NCBI RefSeq assembly: GCF_016925635.1 | Contig: NZ_CP070490.1 | Coordinates: 1,426,001-1,490,000 of the forward strand | Length of the DNA: 64,000 nucleotides | DNA from: Lysinibacillus fusiformis | GTDB lineage: Bacteria > Bacillota > Bacilli > Bacillales_A > Planococcaceae | Direction: 5' to 3' | In this document: positions 50,628 to 60,259 of the stretch, piece by piece | Numbering within the stretch: position 1 is the stretch's first letter | Layout: each line of letters starts with the position of its first letter | The notes under the pieces: generated by a model | What the model saw: the letters and a program-made list of their open reading frames with translations, nothing else | Told to the model about the DNA's origin: nothing | Database searches by the model: none | Program-made: the position numbers and the translations under genes

Positions 50628-52127
50628 CTACATCGTCACGCCATCTTTAAAAATGGCGATTTCTTTGAATCCATATTTCTCATTATTTGTTTGTACTTCT
50701 CCTGAAGCTAGCGCTACTATATAATCCATAAATTCATCGACTAATACATCCATCGGCTTACCTTCCACTAACTGCCCTGCGTTAAAGTCAATCCAATTTT
50801 TTTTACGTTCATAAAGTGGTGTATTTGTTGAAATTTTGACTGTAGGTGTAGGTCCTCCAAACGGTGTTCCCCTACCTGTTGAGAAAAGGACGATTTGGCA
50901 GCCTGTTGAGGCAAGTGCTGTTGTTGATACAAGATCATTTCCTGGACCATTTAGTAAATGTAGCCCCTTTGTTGACATACGGTCGCCATAATCAAGCACC
51001 TCTTTTACCTCTTGGAATCCCCCTTTTTGAATACAGCCAAGTGACTTTTCTTCCAATGTTGTTATTCCACCCGCTTTGTTTCCCGGGGAGGGATTTTCAT
51101 AGACAGGTTGATTATATTTAATAAAATACTGTTTAAAATTATTTACTAAATGCACAATATCCTCAAAAACAGAGGCATCTTTTGCACGTTCCATTAAAAT
51201 CTGTTCAGCCCCAAACATTTCTGGAACTTCCGTTAACACTGTTGCACCACCTGCTGAGATCAATTGGTCAGAAAATACGCCAATCATCGGATTAGCTGTA
51301 ATGCCAGAGAAACCATCACTACCGCCACATTTCAAACCAATTTTCAGCTCTGAAATAGGTAATGCTTGTCTTTCAAATGTCGTCACATAGTCAAAGGCTT
51401 TTTCAAGCAATAGTTGACCCTCTTCCATTTCATCTGCAGATTCTTGAACATTTAAAAAGGCTACGCGTTGTTCATCATAATGACCGATTGTTTTCTTAAA
51501 CAGCTCAATATAATTGTTCTCACACCCTAGCCCTAATACAATCACTGCCCCTGCATTTGGGTGGTGAATTAAATTAGCTAATATTTTTTGTGTATACGTT
51601 AAATCATCACCGAGTTGTGAACAACCATATGGATGAGCGAAATGCTGTACACCATCAAAATTGTCAGCCTTCAATAATTGATTGCCCAACTTCGCCAGAT
51701 TTTCAGCTACTTTGTTAATACATCCAACGGTATTAATAATCCAGATTTCATTTCGCACTCCAACCTGACCATCTTTTCTACGATAGCCCTTAAACGTGCG
51801 CTGTGCATGACGAGGCTCGGCTACAGGATGTGTTTTTGGATTAAATTCATAGCTTAATTCACCCGATAAATTGGTTTTCATGTTATGTGAGTGAACCCAG
51901 CTACCTGCTGAGATTTCTTCTGTCGCATGACCAATTGGAAAACCATATTTCATGATATGTGTATCTTTAGAAAGAGTTGTGATGGCAATCTTATGCCCAC
52001 GTAGTACTTGTTGCTGTAAAGTTATTTCGGTCCCATCCAATGGAAGTAAAAAGCCTTGAGGAAGATCACTCAAGGCTATGGCTACATTGTCCATTGGATG
52101 AATTTTAATAACTGACTGATTGTTCAT
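50628..52127 (-). CDS. uxaA: Altronate dehydratase
   Basis: A 499-residue UxaA-type dehydratase that turns D-altronate into 2-keto-3-deoxygluconate. An N-terminal SAF-like domain (residues 1-90, with NVAIALSDLPQG) is followed by the main domain with GYRRKDGQVGVRNEIWIINTVGC, HPYGCSQLGDD, GLGCENN and KCGGSDGFSGITANP, and a late STGRGTPFG. The conserved Cys residues for the iron site are present. GAAAGG lies before ATG 52127. It is followed after 12 bases by uxaB and preceded by the transporter gene. Confidence 0.9.
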   Translation of the reverse strand: MNNQSVIKIHPMDNVAIALSDLPQGFLLPLDGTEITLQQQVLRGHKIAITTLSKDTHIMKYGFPIGHATEEISAGSWVHSHNMKTNLSGELSYEFNPKTHPVAEPRHAQRTFKGYRRKDGQVGVRNEIWIINTVGCINKVAENLAKLGNQLLKADNFDGVQHFAHPYGCSQLGDDLTYTQKILANLIHHPNAGAVIVLGLGCENNYIELFKKTIGHYDEQRVAFLNVQESADEMEEGQLLLEKAFDYVTTFERQALPISELKIGLKCGGSDGFSGITANPMIGVFSDQLISAGGATVLTEVPEMFGAEQILMERAKDASVFEDIVHLVNNFKQYFIKYNQPVYENPSPGNKAGGITTLEEKSLGCIQKGGFQEVKEVLDYGDRMSTKGLHLLNGPGNDLVSTTALASTGCQIVLFSTGRGTPFGGPTPTVKISTNTPLYERKKNWIDFNAGQLVEGKPMDVLVDEFMDYIVALASGEVQTNNEKYGFKEIAIFKDGVTM

Positions 52128-52148
52128 TTGAATCCATCCTTTCTATTT

Positions 52149-53414
52149 TTAAGCTATTTCTTTATGAACAATTGGTGTAACAAATTTAATAACTGCTAAT
52201 GAAGCGATGACCGCTAAACCACCTGCAAGTAGGAAAGCCGCAGAGAACGTTCCTGTTCTGTCTACCAGGAAACCTGTTAAAGTTGGTCCAATAATACCTG
52301 CCGTGTTTGCAAGGAAGTGCATAAAGCCACCAACAGATCCAACATATTTAGATTCCACCACGTCATTGATGATTGCCCAGTAGATAGCACCTGTTAAATA
52401 TAAGAAGAAAACAGAGGTAGCAACAAGCGCAACAGCACTAACTGTTGTTGTTACAATACCTGCACAGCCAATTGATACAGCTGCTAAGAATAAACATGTA
52501 ACTAGAACGACTTTACGAGAGAATAAAACTCCCTTACGCATAAAGCGTTTATAAATGAAATCCGATACAATTCCACTCATTGCTAAACCTAAGAACCCTA
52601 AAATCCATGGAATAACCGTCACTATACTCATATCTTTTACAGCCATTCCACGAGCTTCTACTAGATAGCTTGGGAACCAAGTTAAGAAAAAGAATAGGAT
52701 ATAGTTATAGGCAAAGAACGAAAAGGCTGTAAATAATACAGTTGGTTGTTTTAAATAGTAAGATAGACCACGACTATGATTGATATCTTCTGCTGCAATC
52801 TCTAAGTTTGCCATTGATTCTACACTGTCTTCTTTGTTCGGCTTTTCTTTTACCACTTTAAACCATACAATTGCCCAAATAAATCCAAGGATCATAATCG
52901 CAATAAATGAATATTTCCAGCCATATGCTAATGCAATATAACCAACAATTGGACCTGCAATCGCACCACCAAGTGGTGTACCACTATTGGCTAGCCCTAC
53001 TACCGAAGCACGCTTATCTGCAGGGAACCAGTTGTTCACCATTTTATTTATGGTTGATGACAATGGTCCTTCCGCCATACCAAATACAATTCGAACAATA
53101 ATCAATGAAGCAAATCCAACGACTAATACCATTGCTCCACTGAATAAAGACCATACAATCATCGCTACAAATAGCGTTAACTTGGCACCAAATTTATCGG
53201 AAGCCATGCCACCTAAGAAGTTGAAAATGGCATACCCAACAGAGAAACTACTAAAGATAATCCCTAATTGTGTTGACGTTAGATGAATATCTTCTTGAAT
53301 AAATGGTGCTGCAATTGATAATGCTGAACGGTCTAAATAGTTAATGACACCCGCTAAAAATAGCATGACAATAACAACCGTTTTGCCATCTCCAAAAATA
53401 CCTTGTTGTTTCAT
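52149..53414 (-). CDS. MFS hexuronate/hexonate transporter (ACS family)
   Basis: A 12-helix anion:cation symporter of the ExuT/GudP/GarP group: FLAGVINYLDRSALSIAAPFIQEDIHLTSTQLGIIFSSFSVGYAIFNFLGG opens it, with the usual RxxxG loop and WFPADKRASVVGLANSGTPLGGAI. It would import the uronate or aldonate used by this operon with protons. ATG 53414 has GGGGTG 6 bases upstream; ATG 53423 is an alternative. It is the only transporter in the operon. Confidence 0.85.
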   Translation of the reverse strand: MKQQGIFGDGKTVVIVMLFLAGVINYLDRSALSIAAPFIQEDIHLTSTQLGIIFSSFSVGYAIFNFLGGMASDKFGAKLTLFVAMIVWSLFSGAMVLVVGFASLIIVRIVFGMAEGPLSSTINKMVNNWFPADKRASVVGLANSGTPLGGAIAGPIVGYIALAYGWKYSFIAIMILGFIWAIVWFKVVKEKPNKEDSVESMANLEIAAEDINHSRGLSYYLKQPTVLFTAFSFFAYNYILFFFLTWFPSYLVEARGMAVKDMSIVTVIPWILGFLGLAMSGIVSDFIYKRFMRKGVLFSRKVVLVTCLFLAAVSIGCAGIVTTTVSAVALVATSVFFLYLTGAIYWAIINDVVESKYVGSVGGFMHFLANTAGIIGPTLTGFLVDRTGTFSAAFLLAGGLAVIASLAVIKFVTPIVHKEIA

Positions 53415-53450
53415 ATCATTCACCCCTAAATTTGAAATAGATCCCCTTTG

Positions 53451-54284
53451 TTAAACGCCTGAGTATGCCATAAATCCACCATCAACAGGAATCGTTACGC
53501 CAGTGACAAATGCTGAGTATGTATCATCAGCTAAAAATAATAATGTCCCTAATAAATCTTGTGGTTTTCCAAAACGTTTTTGTGGTGTAGCTGTAATGAT
53601 TTTTTCTGAACGTGCTGTTAGTGAGCCATCTTCTGTCAGCAATAGATTACGGTTTTGTTCGGTAATAAAAAATCCAGGTGCAATGGCATTGACACGTAAG
53701 CCTGCTTCTGCAAAATGCACAGCCATCCATTGCGTAAAGTTATTAATCGCTGCCTTTGCCGCGCTATATGCAGGCACTTTTGTCATAGGAGCATAGGAGC
53801 TCATGGATGAAATATTGATTATCGTCCCCTTCGTTTTCAGCAATGCTTCGCCAAAAACTTGGGCAGCTAAAAATGTTCCTGTAAAATTATTCGAGAATAC
53901 GCTTTCAAAACCGTTTGGCGTTAATTCAAAGAAATTTGGTGTAGTTGATTGTTCTTTATATACTTCATCAGCAGTAATGGCATCTGGATGATTGCCGCCC
54001 GCTCCATTAATCAGTACATCAATTTGACCATATTGCTGTAATATTGCTTGTCTCGCTGCTATTAATGACTCTTTATTTAAAACATCCACAGAAAAATTAA
54101 TTGCTTCTCCGCCATTTTCTTTAATCGATTGGACGACTGCTTCACCTTTTTGCGCCGTACGATTTAAAATAGCAACTCGCATACCTTGCCTAGCCAATTC
54201 CTTCGCCATCTCTGAGCAAAGAACACCACTACCACCTGTTACAACAGCCACTTTATTTTGTAATGCTTGATGCACCTTACTCAC
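53451..54284 (-). CDS. uxuB: D-mannonate oxidoreductase, SDR type
   Basis: A 277-residue short-chain dehydrogenase. The N-terminal NAD loop is [26 protein letters not shown] is a hallmark of the mannonate-type subgroup, Ser, Tyr and Lys ([20 protein letters not shown]) form the active site, and [12 protein letters not shown] follows. It interconverts D-fructuronate and D-mannonate. The GTG start at 54284 overlaps the preceding dehydrogenase gene by 8 bases; a second GTG nearby is possible. The place next to uxuA in the same operon supports it. The symbol follows the Bacillus YjmF/UxuB usage, which is not related to E. coli UxuB. Confidence 0.8.
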   Translation of the reverse strand: MSKVHQALQNKVAVVTGGSGVLCSEMAKELARQGMRVAILNRTAQKGEAVVQSIKENGGEAINFSVDVLNKESLIAARQAILQQYGQIDVLINGAGGNHPDAITADEVYKEQSTTPNFFELTPNGFESVFSNNFTGTFLAAQVFGEALLKTKGTIINISSMSSYAPMTKVPAYSAAKAAINNFTQWMAVHFAEAGLRVNAIAPGFFITEQNRNLLLTEDGSLTARSEKIITATPQKRFGKPQDLLGTLLFLADDTYSAFVTGVTIPVDGGFMAYSGV

Positions 54285-55299
54285 CTACTTTTAAAATAAC
54301 TTTACGTACTTCATTTGGGTTTTTTTCTATAAATTCAAAGGCTGCTTTTGCTTCATGTAATGAGAAAGTATGTGTAATTAATCCTTGATGCTGTAGCTTT
54401 CCAGCATCAACAAGCTTCACTACGTTTTCAAATTGGAATGTTTGTAAACGTGATCCTTTGATCGATAATTCCTTTTTTGTGATTGGTAGAGGGGCAAGCT
54501 CAATGGCTTCCTCTCCAAAGCTAAGGACTACCACTCTTCCAGCAACTGAAACAGCATCAATAGATTGCTTAAATGTTAGTGGAATACAGACCGCATCAAT
54601 AGATACATTGACACCTACTCCATCTGTCCATTGATTAACAGCCTCTAATAAATCTTGTTCTTTTACATTGACAACTTCATCCGCACCAAGTTCTTTTGCG
54701 AATGAGAGCTTAGCTGGATCCAAATCAGAAATCATCACACGTGCATCCATTAATTTAGCCATCTTTAAAATACAAATGCCAATCGGCCCTGCTCCTTGAA
54801 TCAAGAGTGTCTCACCAGCCTGTAATTCACCACGATATACTGCTTGTGCACCAATTGTATAGGGTTCGATTAAGACTGCCTCTTCTAAAGGAGTGTGGTC
54901 TGCTACTTTATGCAATTGCTTTTCAGCAACAACAAAGCGCTCACGCATACCGCCATCTTCATGAACACCAAAAACGGAAAGCTGTTCGCAGACATTTGGT
55001 TGTCCTTTACGGCAAGCATAGCACTCACCACAATAACGAATCGGTTCGACAACAACTTTGTCACCAGCTTTTAACCCTTGTACCTCTTGGCCAACCTCTA
55101 ACACACGTCCAACAACTTCATGCCCAGGTACACGAGGCAATGTCGCTAATGGATTCGAGCCATGATAAATATGCATGTCTGAGCCACAAATACCAACATA
55201 TTCTGTTTGAACTAGGACATCTGTTGACTCTGTTATCACTGGTTCTGCTACGTCAATTAAAGCCATTTCAAAAGGTTTGATTACTTGTAGTGCTTTCAT
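54277..55299 (-). CDS. Zinc-dependent MDR dehydrogenase, second copy
   Basis: A 340-residue medium-chain dehydrogenase, different from the one at 48355. [12 protein letters not shown] and PGHEVVG hold the catalytic zinc ligands, [15 protein letters not shown] the structural zinc, and [16 protein letters not shown] the NAD loop. RspB/L-gulonate and L-galactonate dehydrogenase-like. It starts 10 bases after uxuA and overlaps uxuB, so it belongs to the mannonate side of the pathway, perhaps making D-fructuronate from L-gulonate. ATG 55299 lies after AGGTG; GTG 55308 is less well placed. Substrate is inferred. Confidence 0.8.
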   Translation of the reverse strand: MKALQVIKPFEMALIDVAEPVITESTDVLVQTEYVGICGSDMHIYHGSNPLATLPRVPGHEVVGRVLEVGQEVQGLKAGDKVVVEPIRYCGECYACRKGQPNVCEQLSVFGVHEDGGMRERFVVAEKQLHKVADHTPLEEAVLIEPYTIGAQAVYRGELQAGETLLIQGAGPIGICILKMAKLMDARVMISDLDPAKLSFAKELGADEVVNVKEQDLLEAVNQWTDGVGVNVSIDAVCIPLTFKQSIDAVSVAGRVVVLSFGEEAIELAPLPITKKELSIKGSRLQTFQFENVVKLVDAGKLQHQGLITHTFSLHEAKAAFEFIEKNPNEVRKVILKVGE

Positions 55300-55308
55300 A
55301 CATGTCAC

Positions 55309-56373
55309 CTATTTCTTTAGATTTTCATAAGCATTCCAAAGACCATTTAAATACATAATGCCAAGTGCTCGATCATATAAGCCGTAGCCTGGACGACATT
55401 GTTCTCCCCAAATATGACGACCATGATCTGGACGTACATAGCCTTCATAGTTTTGGTCATTTAATGTGCGTACAATATTTTTAATATCGATTGAACCATC
55501 CGAAGTAAAATGCGATGTTTCAAAGAAACTACCATTTTCCATAATCTTGACATTGCGGATATGGGCAAACGGAGCACGATATGCATATTTTTCAGCGATG
55601 GCTACCATATCATTTTGTGGGTCTGCTCCCATTGAACCTGAGCAGAACGTAAAACCATTCGCCATGGAATCAGAGATTTTAATTAATTTTTCATAGCTTT
55701 CTGCTCCTGTAATAATGCGCGGTAAGCCAAAGATAGAATACGGTGGATCATCTGGATGAATCGCCATTTGAATACCTGCTTCTTCTGCAACTGGTAAAAT
55801 GGCTTGTAAGAAGTAAGCTAAGTTGTCCCAAAGTTTGGCTTCATCTACTTCTTTGTACTGCTCAAATAATTCTGAAAGGCGGGCTAATCGTTCTGGTTCC
55901 CATCCTGGAAGTGTTAAATCCGAAGAAGCGCTTACTTCATTCACCAGTTCTTGTGGATCTAAATTCATGACCTTTTCCTTATCAAAATAGAGAGCCGTTG
56001 AGCCATCTTCTAATGGATGGAATAAGTCTGTACGTGTCCAATCAAATACCGGCATGAAGTTATAGCAAATGACTTTGACACCCACTTCGCCTAGGTTGCG
56101 AATAGATTGTTTATAGTTTTCAATATATTGATCACGTGTCGGCAATCCTAATTTAATATCTTCATGGACATTGACGCTTTCTACAACATCTGTATGGAAT
56201 CCAAAAGACTGTATATAATCAACTTCATCTTGAATGGCCTCTTTAGTCCATACTTCTCCTGCTGGTAAATGATGAAGTGCCCAAACAATTCCTTTTACAT
56301 TCGGTATTTGTTTCACATCTTCTAATTTCACTGTATCATTGCCACGACCATACCATCTAAACGTCATATTCAT
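55309..56373 (-). CDS. uxuA: Mannonate dehydratase
   Basis: A 354-residue TIM-barrel dehydratase converting D-mannonate to 2-keto-3-deoxygluconate. It begins MTFRWYGRGNDTVKLEDVKQIPNVKGIVWALHHLPAGEVW, and carries HPDDPPYSIFGLPRI, FCSGSMGADPQND and RPDHGRHIW, the UxuA metal and substrate motifs. ATG 56373 has GGAGG 9 bases upstream. Follows kdgA by 13 bases in the operon. Confidence 0.9.
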   Translation of the reverse strand: MNMTFRWYGRGNDTVKLEDVKQIPNVKGIVWALHHLPAGEVWTKEAIQDEVDYIQSFGFHTDVVESVNVHEDIKLGLPTRDQYIENYKQSIRNLGEVGVKVICYNFMPVFDWTRTDLFHPLEDGSTALYFDKEKVMNLDPQELVNEVSASSDLTLPGWEPERLARLSELFEQYKEVDEAKLWDNLAYFLQAILPVAEEAGIQMAIHPDDPPYSIFGLPRIITGAESYEKLIKISDSMANGFTFCSGSMGADPQNDMVAIAEKYAYRAPFAHIRNVKIMENGSFFETSHFTSDGSIDIKNIVRTLNDQNYEGYVRPDHGRHIWGEQCRPGYGLYDRALGIMYLNGLWNAYENLKK

Positions 56374-56386
56374 ACTTCATTACCTC

Positions 56387-57007
56387 CTAGTTTGATAGAT
56401 TTTCAATATACGCTTTGGCACGTTCAACTACACCTGCGTATCCATCTTTTGCAAATGCTTTATTTAAATCACTACCAATCCCAACTGCAACTGCGCCTGC
56501 TTCTAACCACTCGTTCATATTAGCCAAGCCAACACCGCCTGTAGGCATAATTGTGATATGTGGCAGAGGCCCTTTAACGGTTTTAATAAAGTTTGGTTCA
56601 AATTGATTTCCTGGGAATAATTTAATAATGTCACTTCCACCTTCAAGTGCTGTCACCATCTCTGTAATGGTCATACAGCCTGGTAAATATGGTATGCTAT
56701 AGCGATTGCAAAGCTTTGCAATTGCAGCGTTGTAGCTCGGACTAACAACAAACTTTGCACCATTTAAAATCGCGTGGCGTGCAGTTTCAACATCCAATAC
56801 TGTCCCAGCTCCAATTATTGCATCGCTATGACGTAATGCTTTAAAGGTTTCTTCAACAAAAGGTGTTGTATACGTTATTTCAATTGCTCGAATGCCACCT
56901 GTAATTGCCCCTTTTGAAATTTCTGTCGCTTCTTCAGGTGAATTTCCGCGAATGACCGCTACAACTTTTGCATCTGACAACGCTTTCAAAATTTCGATTT
57001 TTTGCAT
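56387..57007 (-). CDS. kdgA: KDPG/KHG aldolase
   Basis: A 206-residue class I aldolase that splits 2-keto-3-deoxy-6-phosphogluconate into pyruvate and glyceraldehyde 3-phosphate. The Schiff-base Lys is in DIIKLFPG near residue 128, with VIRGNSPEEA and MPTGGVGLANMNEW marking the phosphate and binding loops. ATG 57007 lies 9 bases after AGGAG; the upstream in-frame TTG 57016 is also possible. It begins 12 bases after kdgK stops, and with it forms the shared lower arm of the operon. Confidence 0.9.
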   Translation of the reverse strand: MQKIEILKALSDAKVVAVIRGNSPEEATEISKGAITGGIRAIEITYTTPFVEETFKALRHSDAIIGAGTVLDVETARHAILNGAKFVVSPSYNAAIAKLCNRYSIPYLPGCMTITEMVTALEGGSDIIKLFPGNQFEPNFIKTVKGPLPHITIMPTGGVGLANMNEWLEAGAVAVGIGSDLNKAFAKDGYAGVVERAKAYIENLSN

Positions 57008-57019
57008 TCCTGACAACTC

Positions 57020-57964
57020 CTAACGCTCAATTAGTTTTTCATCGCCGATAAATTGCCTTAATTCTTGCAAGGATGGGAGCCCTTCATTATCTCCTTTAAT
57101 CGTTGCTACCAATGCTCCTGCCCCATTGGCCAAACGGAGGCGTTCTACGATATCATCACCATTTAAATAGCTATAGACATAGGCTGCATCAAATGCATCC
57201 CCTGCTCCAACTGTATCAATGGCACGAATGGAAAAGGCTTCTCGTTCATACTGTTCATTAGCTGTATAAACCGTGGCGCCTTGTTCGCCTTTTTTCACAA
57301 TAATTTCATCTATTTTATAACTCTCTTGAACGTCTTTAACTGTACGCCCTTCAAATAAAAGTTCAAATTCATCCTGTCCTGTTAAAAGAAGATTGATAGA
57401 TGGGTACACTTTTTCGTATACCGCTCGGGCATCTTCGATAGACCATAGTTTTAAACGTAAATTTGGATCAAAGGATATAGGAATATTTTTTACTTTGGCT
57501 AAAGCAATCAATTTCAATGCAACTTGAATGTTATGTTCACATACCGCTAAATACACGCCACTAATATGTAATAAGTCCACATCATCAAGTACTGACTCAT
57601 CTATACGGTCTTCTGTCAGCTCAAGTAATGGTGATGGGTTGCGGTAATAAAACGATTTACCTGCACCGTCTTCCCGAATTTCCTTGAAGTAGATAGACGT
57701 TGGAATATGTGGTGTTCGTAAGACATGTGATACATCGATTCCTTCACCACGCGCAAAGTTATAAATTAACTTGCCAAATTCATCGTCTCCAATACAACTA
57801 ATCCATTTTGCTTCCATATCTAAACGTGTAACACCTATCGCAAAATTTAATTCTGCACCACCCACAGCTCGCTCAAAGGAAGGAACGAAACGTAGAGGAC
57901 CTGTCTTAGATGGATTAAAAACGACCATTGCATCCCCAATCGTTGCAATTCGTTTATTTCTCAA
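57020..57964 (-). CDS. kdgK: 2-keto-3-deoxygluconate kinase
   Basis: A PfkB-family kinase of about 314 residues that phosphorylates 2-keto-3-deoxygluconate. GDAMVVFNPSKTGPLR is the start, AVGGAELNFAIG the first PfkB motif and DTVGAGDAFDAA (near residue 250) the catalytic Asp motif. The first gene of the operon. The start is uncertain: TTG 57964 has AAGGGG 9 bases upstream and gives MRNKRIATIG, while ATG 57973 and GTG 57982 lie at or before that site. The operon operators overlap its leader. Confidence 0.85.
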   Translation of the reverse strand: MRNKRIATIGDAMVVFNPSKTGPLRFVPSFERAVGGAELNFAIGVTRLDMEAKWISCIGDDEFGKLIYNFARGEGIDVSHVLRTPHIPTSIYFKEIREDGAGKSFYYRNPSPLLELTEDRIDESVLDDVDLLHISGVYLAVCEHNIQVALKLIALAKVKNIPISFDPNLRLKLWSIEDARAVYEKVYPSINLLLTGQDEFELLFEGRTVKDVQESYKIDEIIVKKGEQGATVYTANEQYEREAFSIRAIDTVGAGDAFDAAYVYSYLNGDDIVERLRLANGAGALVATIKGDNEGLPSLQELRQFIGDEKLIER

Positions 57965-57985
57965 TATTTTCATCCCCTTCACAAG

Positions 57986-58010
57986 TAAAACGTTTTAGTA
58001 AAACGTTTTA
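57986..58010. promoter_or_regulatory. Twin LacI-type operators
   Basis: Two perfect 12-bp palindromes, TAAAACGTTTTA, at 57986-57997 and 57999-58010, spaced by one base and about 13 bp centre to centre. They lie just after the -10 box, where a bound LacI-type repressor would block transcription. The central ACGT half is typical of LacI/GalR sites. Confidence 0.8.
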
Positions 58011-58013
58011 CTA

Positions 58014-58042
58014 ATACTAACATGATTTTTTTTTCGTTGCAA
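58014..58042 (-). promoter_or_regulatory. Promoter of the hexuronate operon
   Basis: On the minus strand TTGCAA (58042-58037), an exact 17-base spacer and TAGTAT (58019-58014), directly followed by the twin operators. Confidence 0.7.
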
Positions 58043-58100
58043 CAATAATCCGATTATTTAGATTGTTAGCGTCAAATGATCATTATTGTCTTACATGCAT

Positions 58101-58146
58101 AAAAAAACCTCGTAAAAGATAGAATTTAATCTATCCTTTTACGAGG
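58101..58146 (-). terminator. Terminator of the TraB-like gene
   Basis: CCTCGTAAAAGATAGA pairs with TCTATC-C-TTTTACGAGG (one bulge). On the minus strand seven T follow. Confidence 0.9.
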
Positions 58147-58157
58147 GAAATTCATTA

Positions 58158-59516
58158 TTATTGATAAAATGGCTTTACCTTGTAGCCGTTTTTCTCCAAA
58201 TGATAGCGAATATTTTTATCGATTAAGAAGTGACCTGAACCAACAACAACAAAGTACTTACCTTCTTTTTCTTCCAATACATTCATGATTTTCTTTGCCA
58301 TTTGTTCATCACGTAGACCAAATAGCATTTCATTAAATTCAGACGATGTACCTTCCATTGCTTGGAAGCTTTTTGCAAACTCTTCAACATTTCCTTGCTT
58401 CCAGCTTGTAAACCACTCTTGAAGAACTGCGGATTGATTCTCTTCAGATGGATTAATGATACTATCCAACACAGCGACTAATGACTGCTCCTGTGCCTCT
58501 GGTGATAATGCTTCAAACATATCAACCTGTGCTCTTGTACCTTCTAATTCAATCACTGGCTTTTGCTGCAACTGTGCATTCAATAAAAAGTATATATCAA
58601 TACCGTGCATTGCCATCTCTTGTGGTGTCATACCAAAGGAATCGTCCATTGCAAGCATTGATAATGCACTAGAAAGCATCCACGGCTTTTGCACTGTCAG
58701 CTGGTCCATCGGAAGATCATAAAGCTTTGCCACTTGTTCAAGCTTCGCATATGTTTCTGGTGCAACAGCATCTTTCAATGTTGAGCCATCTGTATACATT
58801 GCTTTTTCTGAATAGTATTCAGGTGCTTCCGTATCCAAGATATTTGCCTCTACTAACAGCGCATCCGATTCATCGAACGCCGTTACTAGTTTTTTATCGA
58901 ATGGATATAAGTCTGGTGTTCCTAGATGAATAGAACCTAATAAGTAGACAAGTGTATCCTCATCCTCTACTATCCAGGCTACCCCCTTAGATCCTTGCTC
59001 TGCAAGTGCATATGTACTCTGAATAAAACGGACAGCTAATAATACAGCCTGTTGAGTCGTTGCCTTTTTCTCTAACTGCAGTCCATTTGGAGAGCCTTGT
59101 AATATGTTATGCTCTTTCATAAATTGAACAGCATCTGTACCAACAGGTAAATCATAGCGCGCGACGATATTATACAAGCGCTTCACAATATCACCACGTG
59201 TGTTATCGTTTTTCACACTCACTGGTTTATATTGCTTATTTTCAGCTAACCCAAGAGAAGCAACTTTCTTTTCCGTTAAAGCTAGAAGTTCATTTACTTT
59301 ATCCACTGAAATTTCTTGAAGGAAGCCATCAAAATACCATTCAGTTGAGTAAATTCCGTATTTTTCGCCCTCATTTAATGTTTCTATCGCCCATTCGCTA
59401 ATCGATGGTACTAGGGGTGGTGTTTGCTCTTCTGCATGAATCACAGGTACAACTGTCGTCAGCATCAATGAGGCACCAAGCAACGCCGCACTCGTTCGTT
59501 TCATCATCTTTTTCAT
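58158..59516 (-). CDS. Secreted TraB/GumN family protein
   Basis: A 452-residue protein with a signal peptide (KKMMKRTSAALLGASLMLTTVVPVIHAEEQ). The C-terminal half (from about residue 185) is a TraB/GumN domain: WIVEDEDTLVYLLGSIHLGTPDLYPFDKKLVTAFDESDALLVEANI holds the GSIHLG motif, and GKYFVVVGSGHFLIDKNI the second His pair near the end. These motifs resemble metalloprotease-like TIKI proteins, but activity of bacterial members is mostly untested. The middle region (100-180) looks like an S-layer-type helper domain. A single gene with a strong terminator; upstream is repeat copy 4. Confidence 0.8.
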   Translation of the reverse strand: MKKMMKRTSAALLGASLMLTTVVPVIHAEEQTPPLVPSISEWAIETLNEGEKYGIYSTEWYFDGFLQEISVDKVNELLALTEKKVASLGLAENKQYKPVSVKNDNTRGDIVKRLYNIVARYDLPVGTDAVQFMKEHNILQGSPNGLQLEKKATTQQAVLLAVRFIQSTYALAEQGSKGVAWIVEDEDTLVYLLGSIHLGTPDLYPFDKKLVTAFDESDALLVEANILDTEAPEYYSEKAMYTDGSTLKDAVAPETYAKLEQVAKLYDLPMDQLTVQKPWMLSSALSMLAMDDSFGMTPQEMAMHGIDIYFLLNAQLQQKPVIELEGTRAQVDMFEALSPEAQEQSLVAVLDSIINPSEENQSAVLQEWFTSWKQGNVEEFAKSFQAMEGTSSEFNEMLFGLRDEQMAKKIMNVLEEKEGKYFVVVGSGHFLIDKNIRYHLEKNGYKVKPFYQ

Positions 59517-59678
59517 CAAATTCTTTTCTCTCCCTTTTCCTATTATATGTATCAGTATCGTTTGAAATTATACCATATAAAATCCAACTATTTTATACTT
59601 AAAAGTGAAAATATTGACAAGTATGTATTGGCATTAACCTATCTTGAAATAATTATGAAGAGGTTAAATTTAATAAAA

Positions 59679-59712
59679 CGATGACAAATTATGATGTCAT
59701 CGTCTTTATGTT
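59679..59712. repeat. Left flanking terminator-hairpin repeat of copy 4
   Basis: A 34-base segment containing the hairpin GATGACA...TGTCATC. It matches the right flank at 60260-60293 at 32 of 34 positions in direct orientation, so copy 4 sits between duplicated hairpins. Confidence 0.8.
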
Positions 59713-60250
59713 GTTGAAAAAAGATGATGTCAACGGCAGAAAAAGCAACTTTGCAAGGTGAGGGGTTGATTTCCGTTCCGCCAGCGTCCTTTCCAGGGGG
59801 TGTCCGATGAGCCGCTTCACTCACTAGCGTCCGCTCCAGGGTCTCCTCTGTGACGCTAAATCCCCGAAGAGTAACGCTGGCTCCACTCCAATCAACCATG
59901 CTGCAAAGTATCTTTTCCTTATTTTTCATACTAGCGGTAGCGATCAAAATAGCCCCCTGATTTGTATTATTAAAAAAAGGATAGACTTTTATTTTCAATG
60001 TAGAGAAGTGATGAATGACAACACCTCTTCATAAAGAGTAGTGAAGACCTTCCCTTTATTCGAAAACCTTTGCTAAAAAGTCAGTGGATTGGAGTGGAAG
60101 GCTACTTGACTCCCGTGGGATAGCGAGACAGGCGAGCCCCTAAACGGAGCGGTAGCGGAGGAAGCGGCTCGGCGCTCGCCCACAGGAAAGCAAGTAGCCT
60201 GCAACGGAAATCCATTTCTACCTTTCAATTGACTATTTTGTTTTTCAACA
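59712..60250. repeat. Dispersed terminator-associated repeat, full copy 4
   Basis: 539 bp, the most complete copy: TGTTGAAAAA at 59712 and TTTTTCAACA at 60241-60250 are perfect 10-bp inverted ends. Between them the left palindromic half (GGTTGATT...AATCAACC), an AT-rich middle and the right half (GGCTACTTG...CAAGTAGCC) match copies 1 and 2. No conserved ORF was found. It is flanked by 34-bp direct repeats that carry a terminator hairpin. Confidence 0.85.
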
Positions 60251-60259
60251 CTAAGAAGA

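Noticed and set aside
54807-55280. 157-residue plus-strand frame inside the second MDR dehydrogenase gene
   Set aside because: The minus-strand gene has intact zinc and NAD motifs; the plus-strand frame has odd His/Leu-rich composition and no ribosome binding site.
59639-59998. 119-residue frame at the left part of repeat copy 4
   Set aside because: It runs through the repeat, and its sequence is the shadow of the same palindromic blocks seen in copies 1 and 2.
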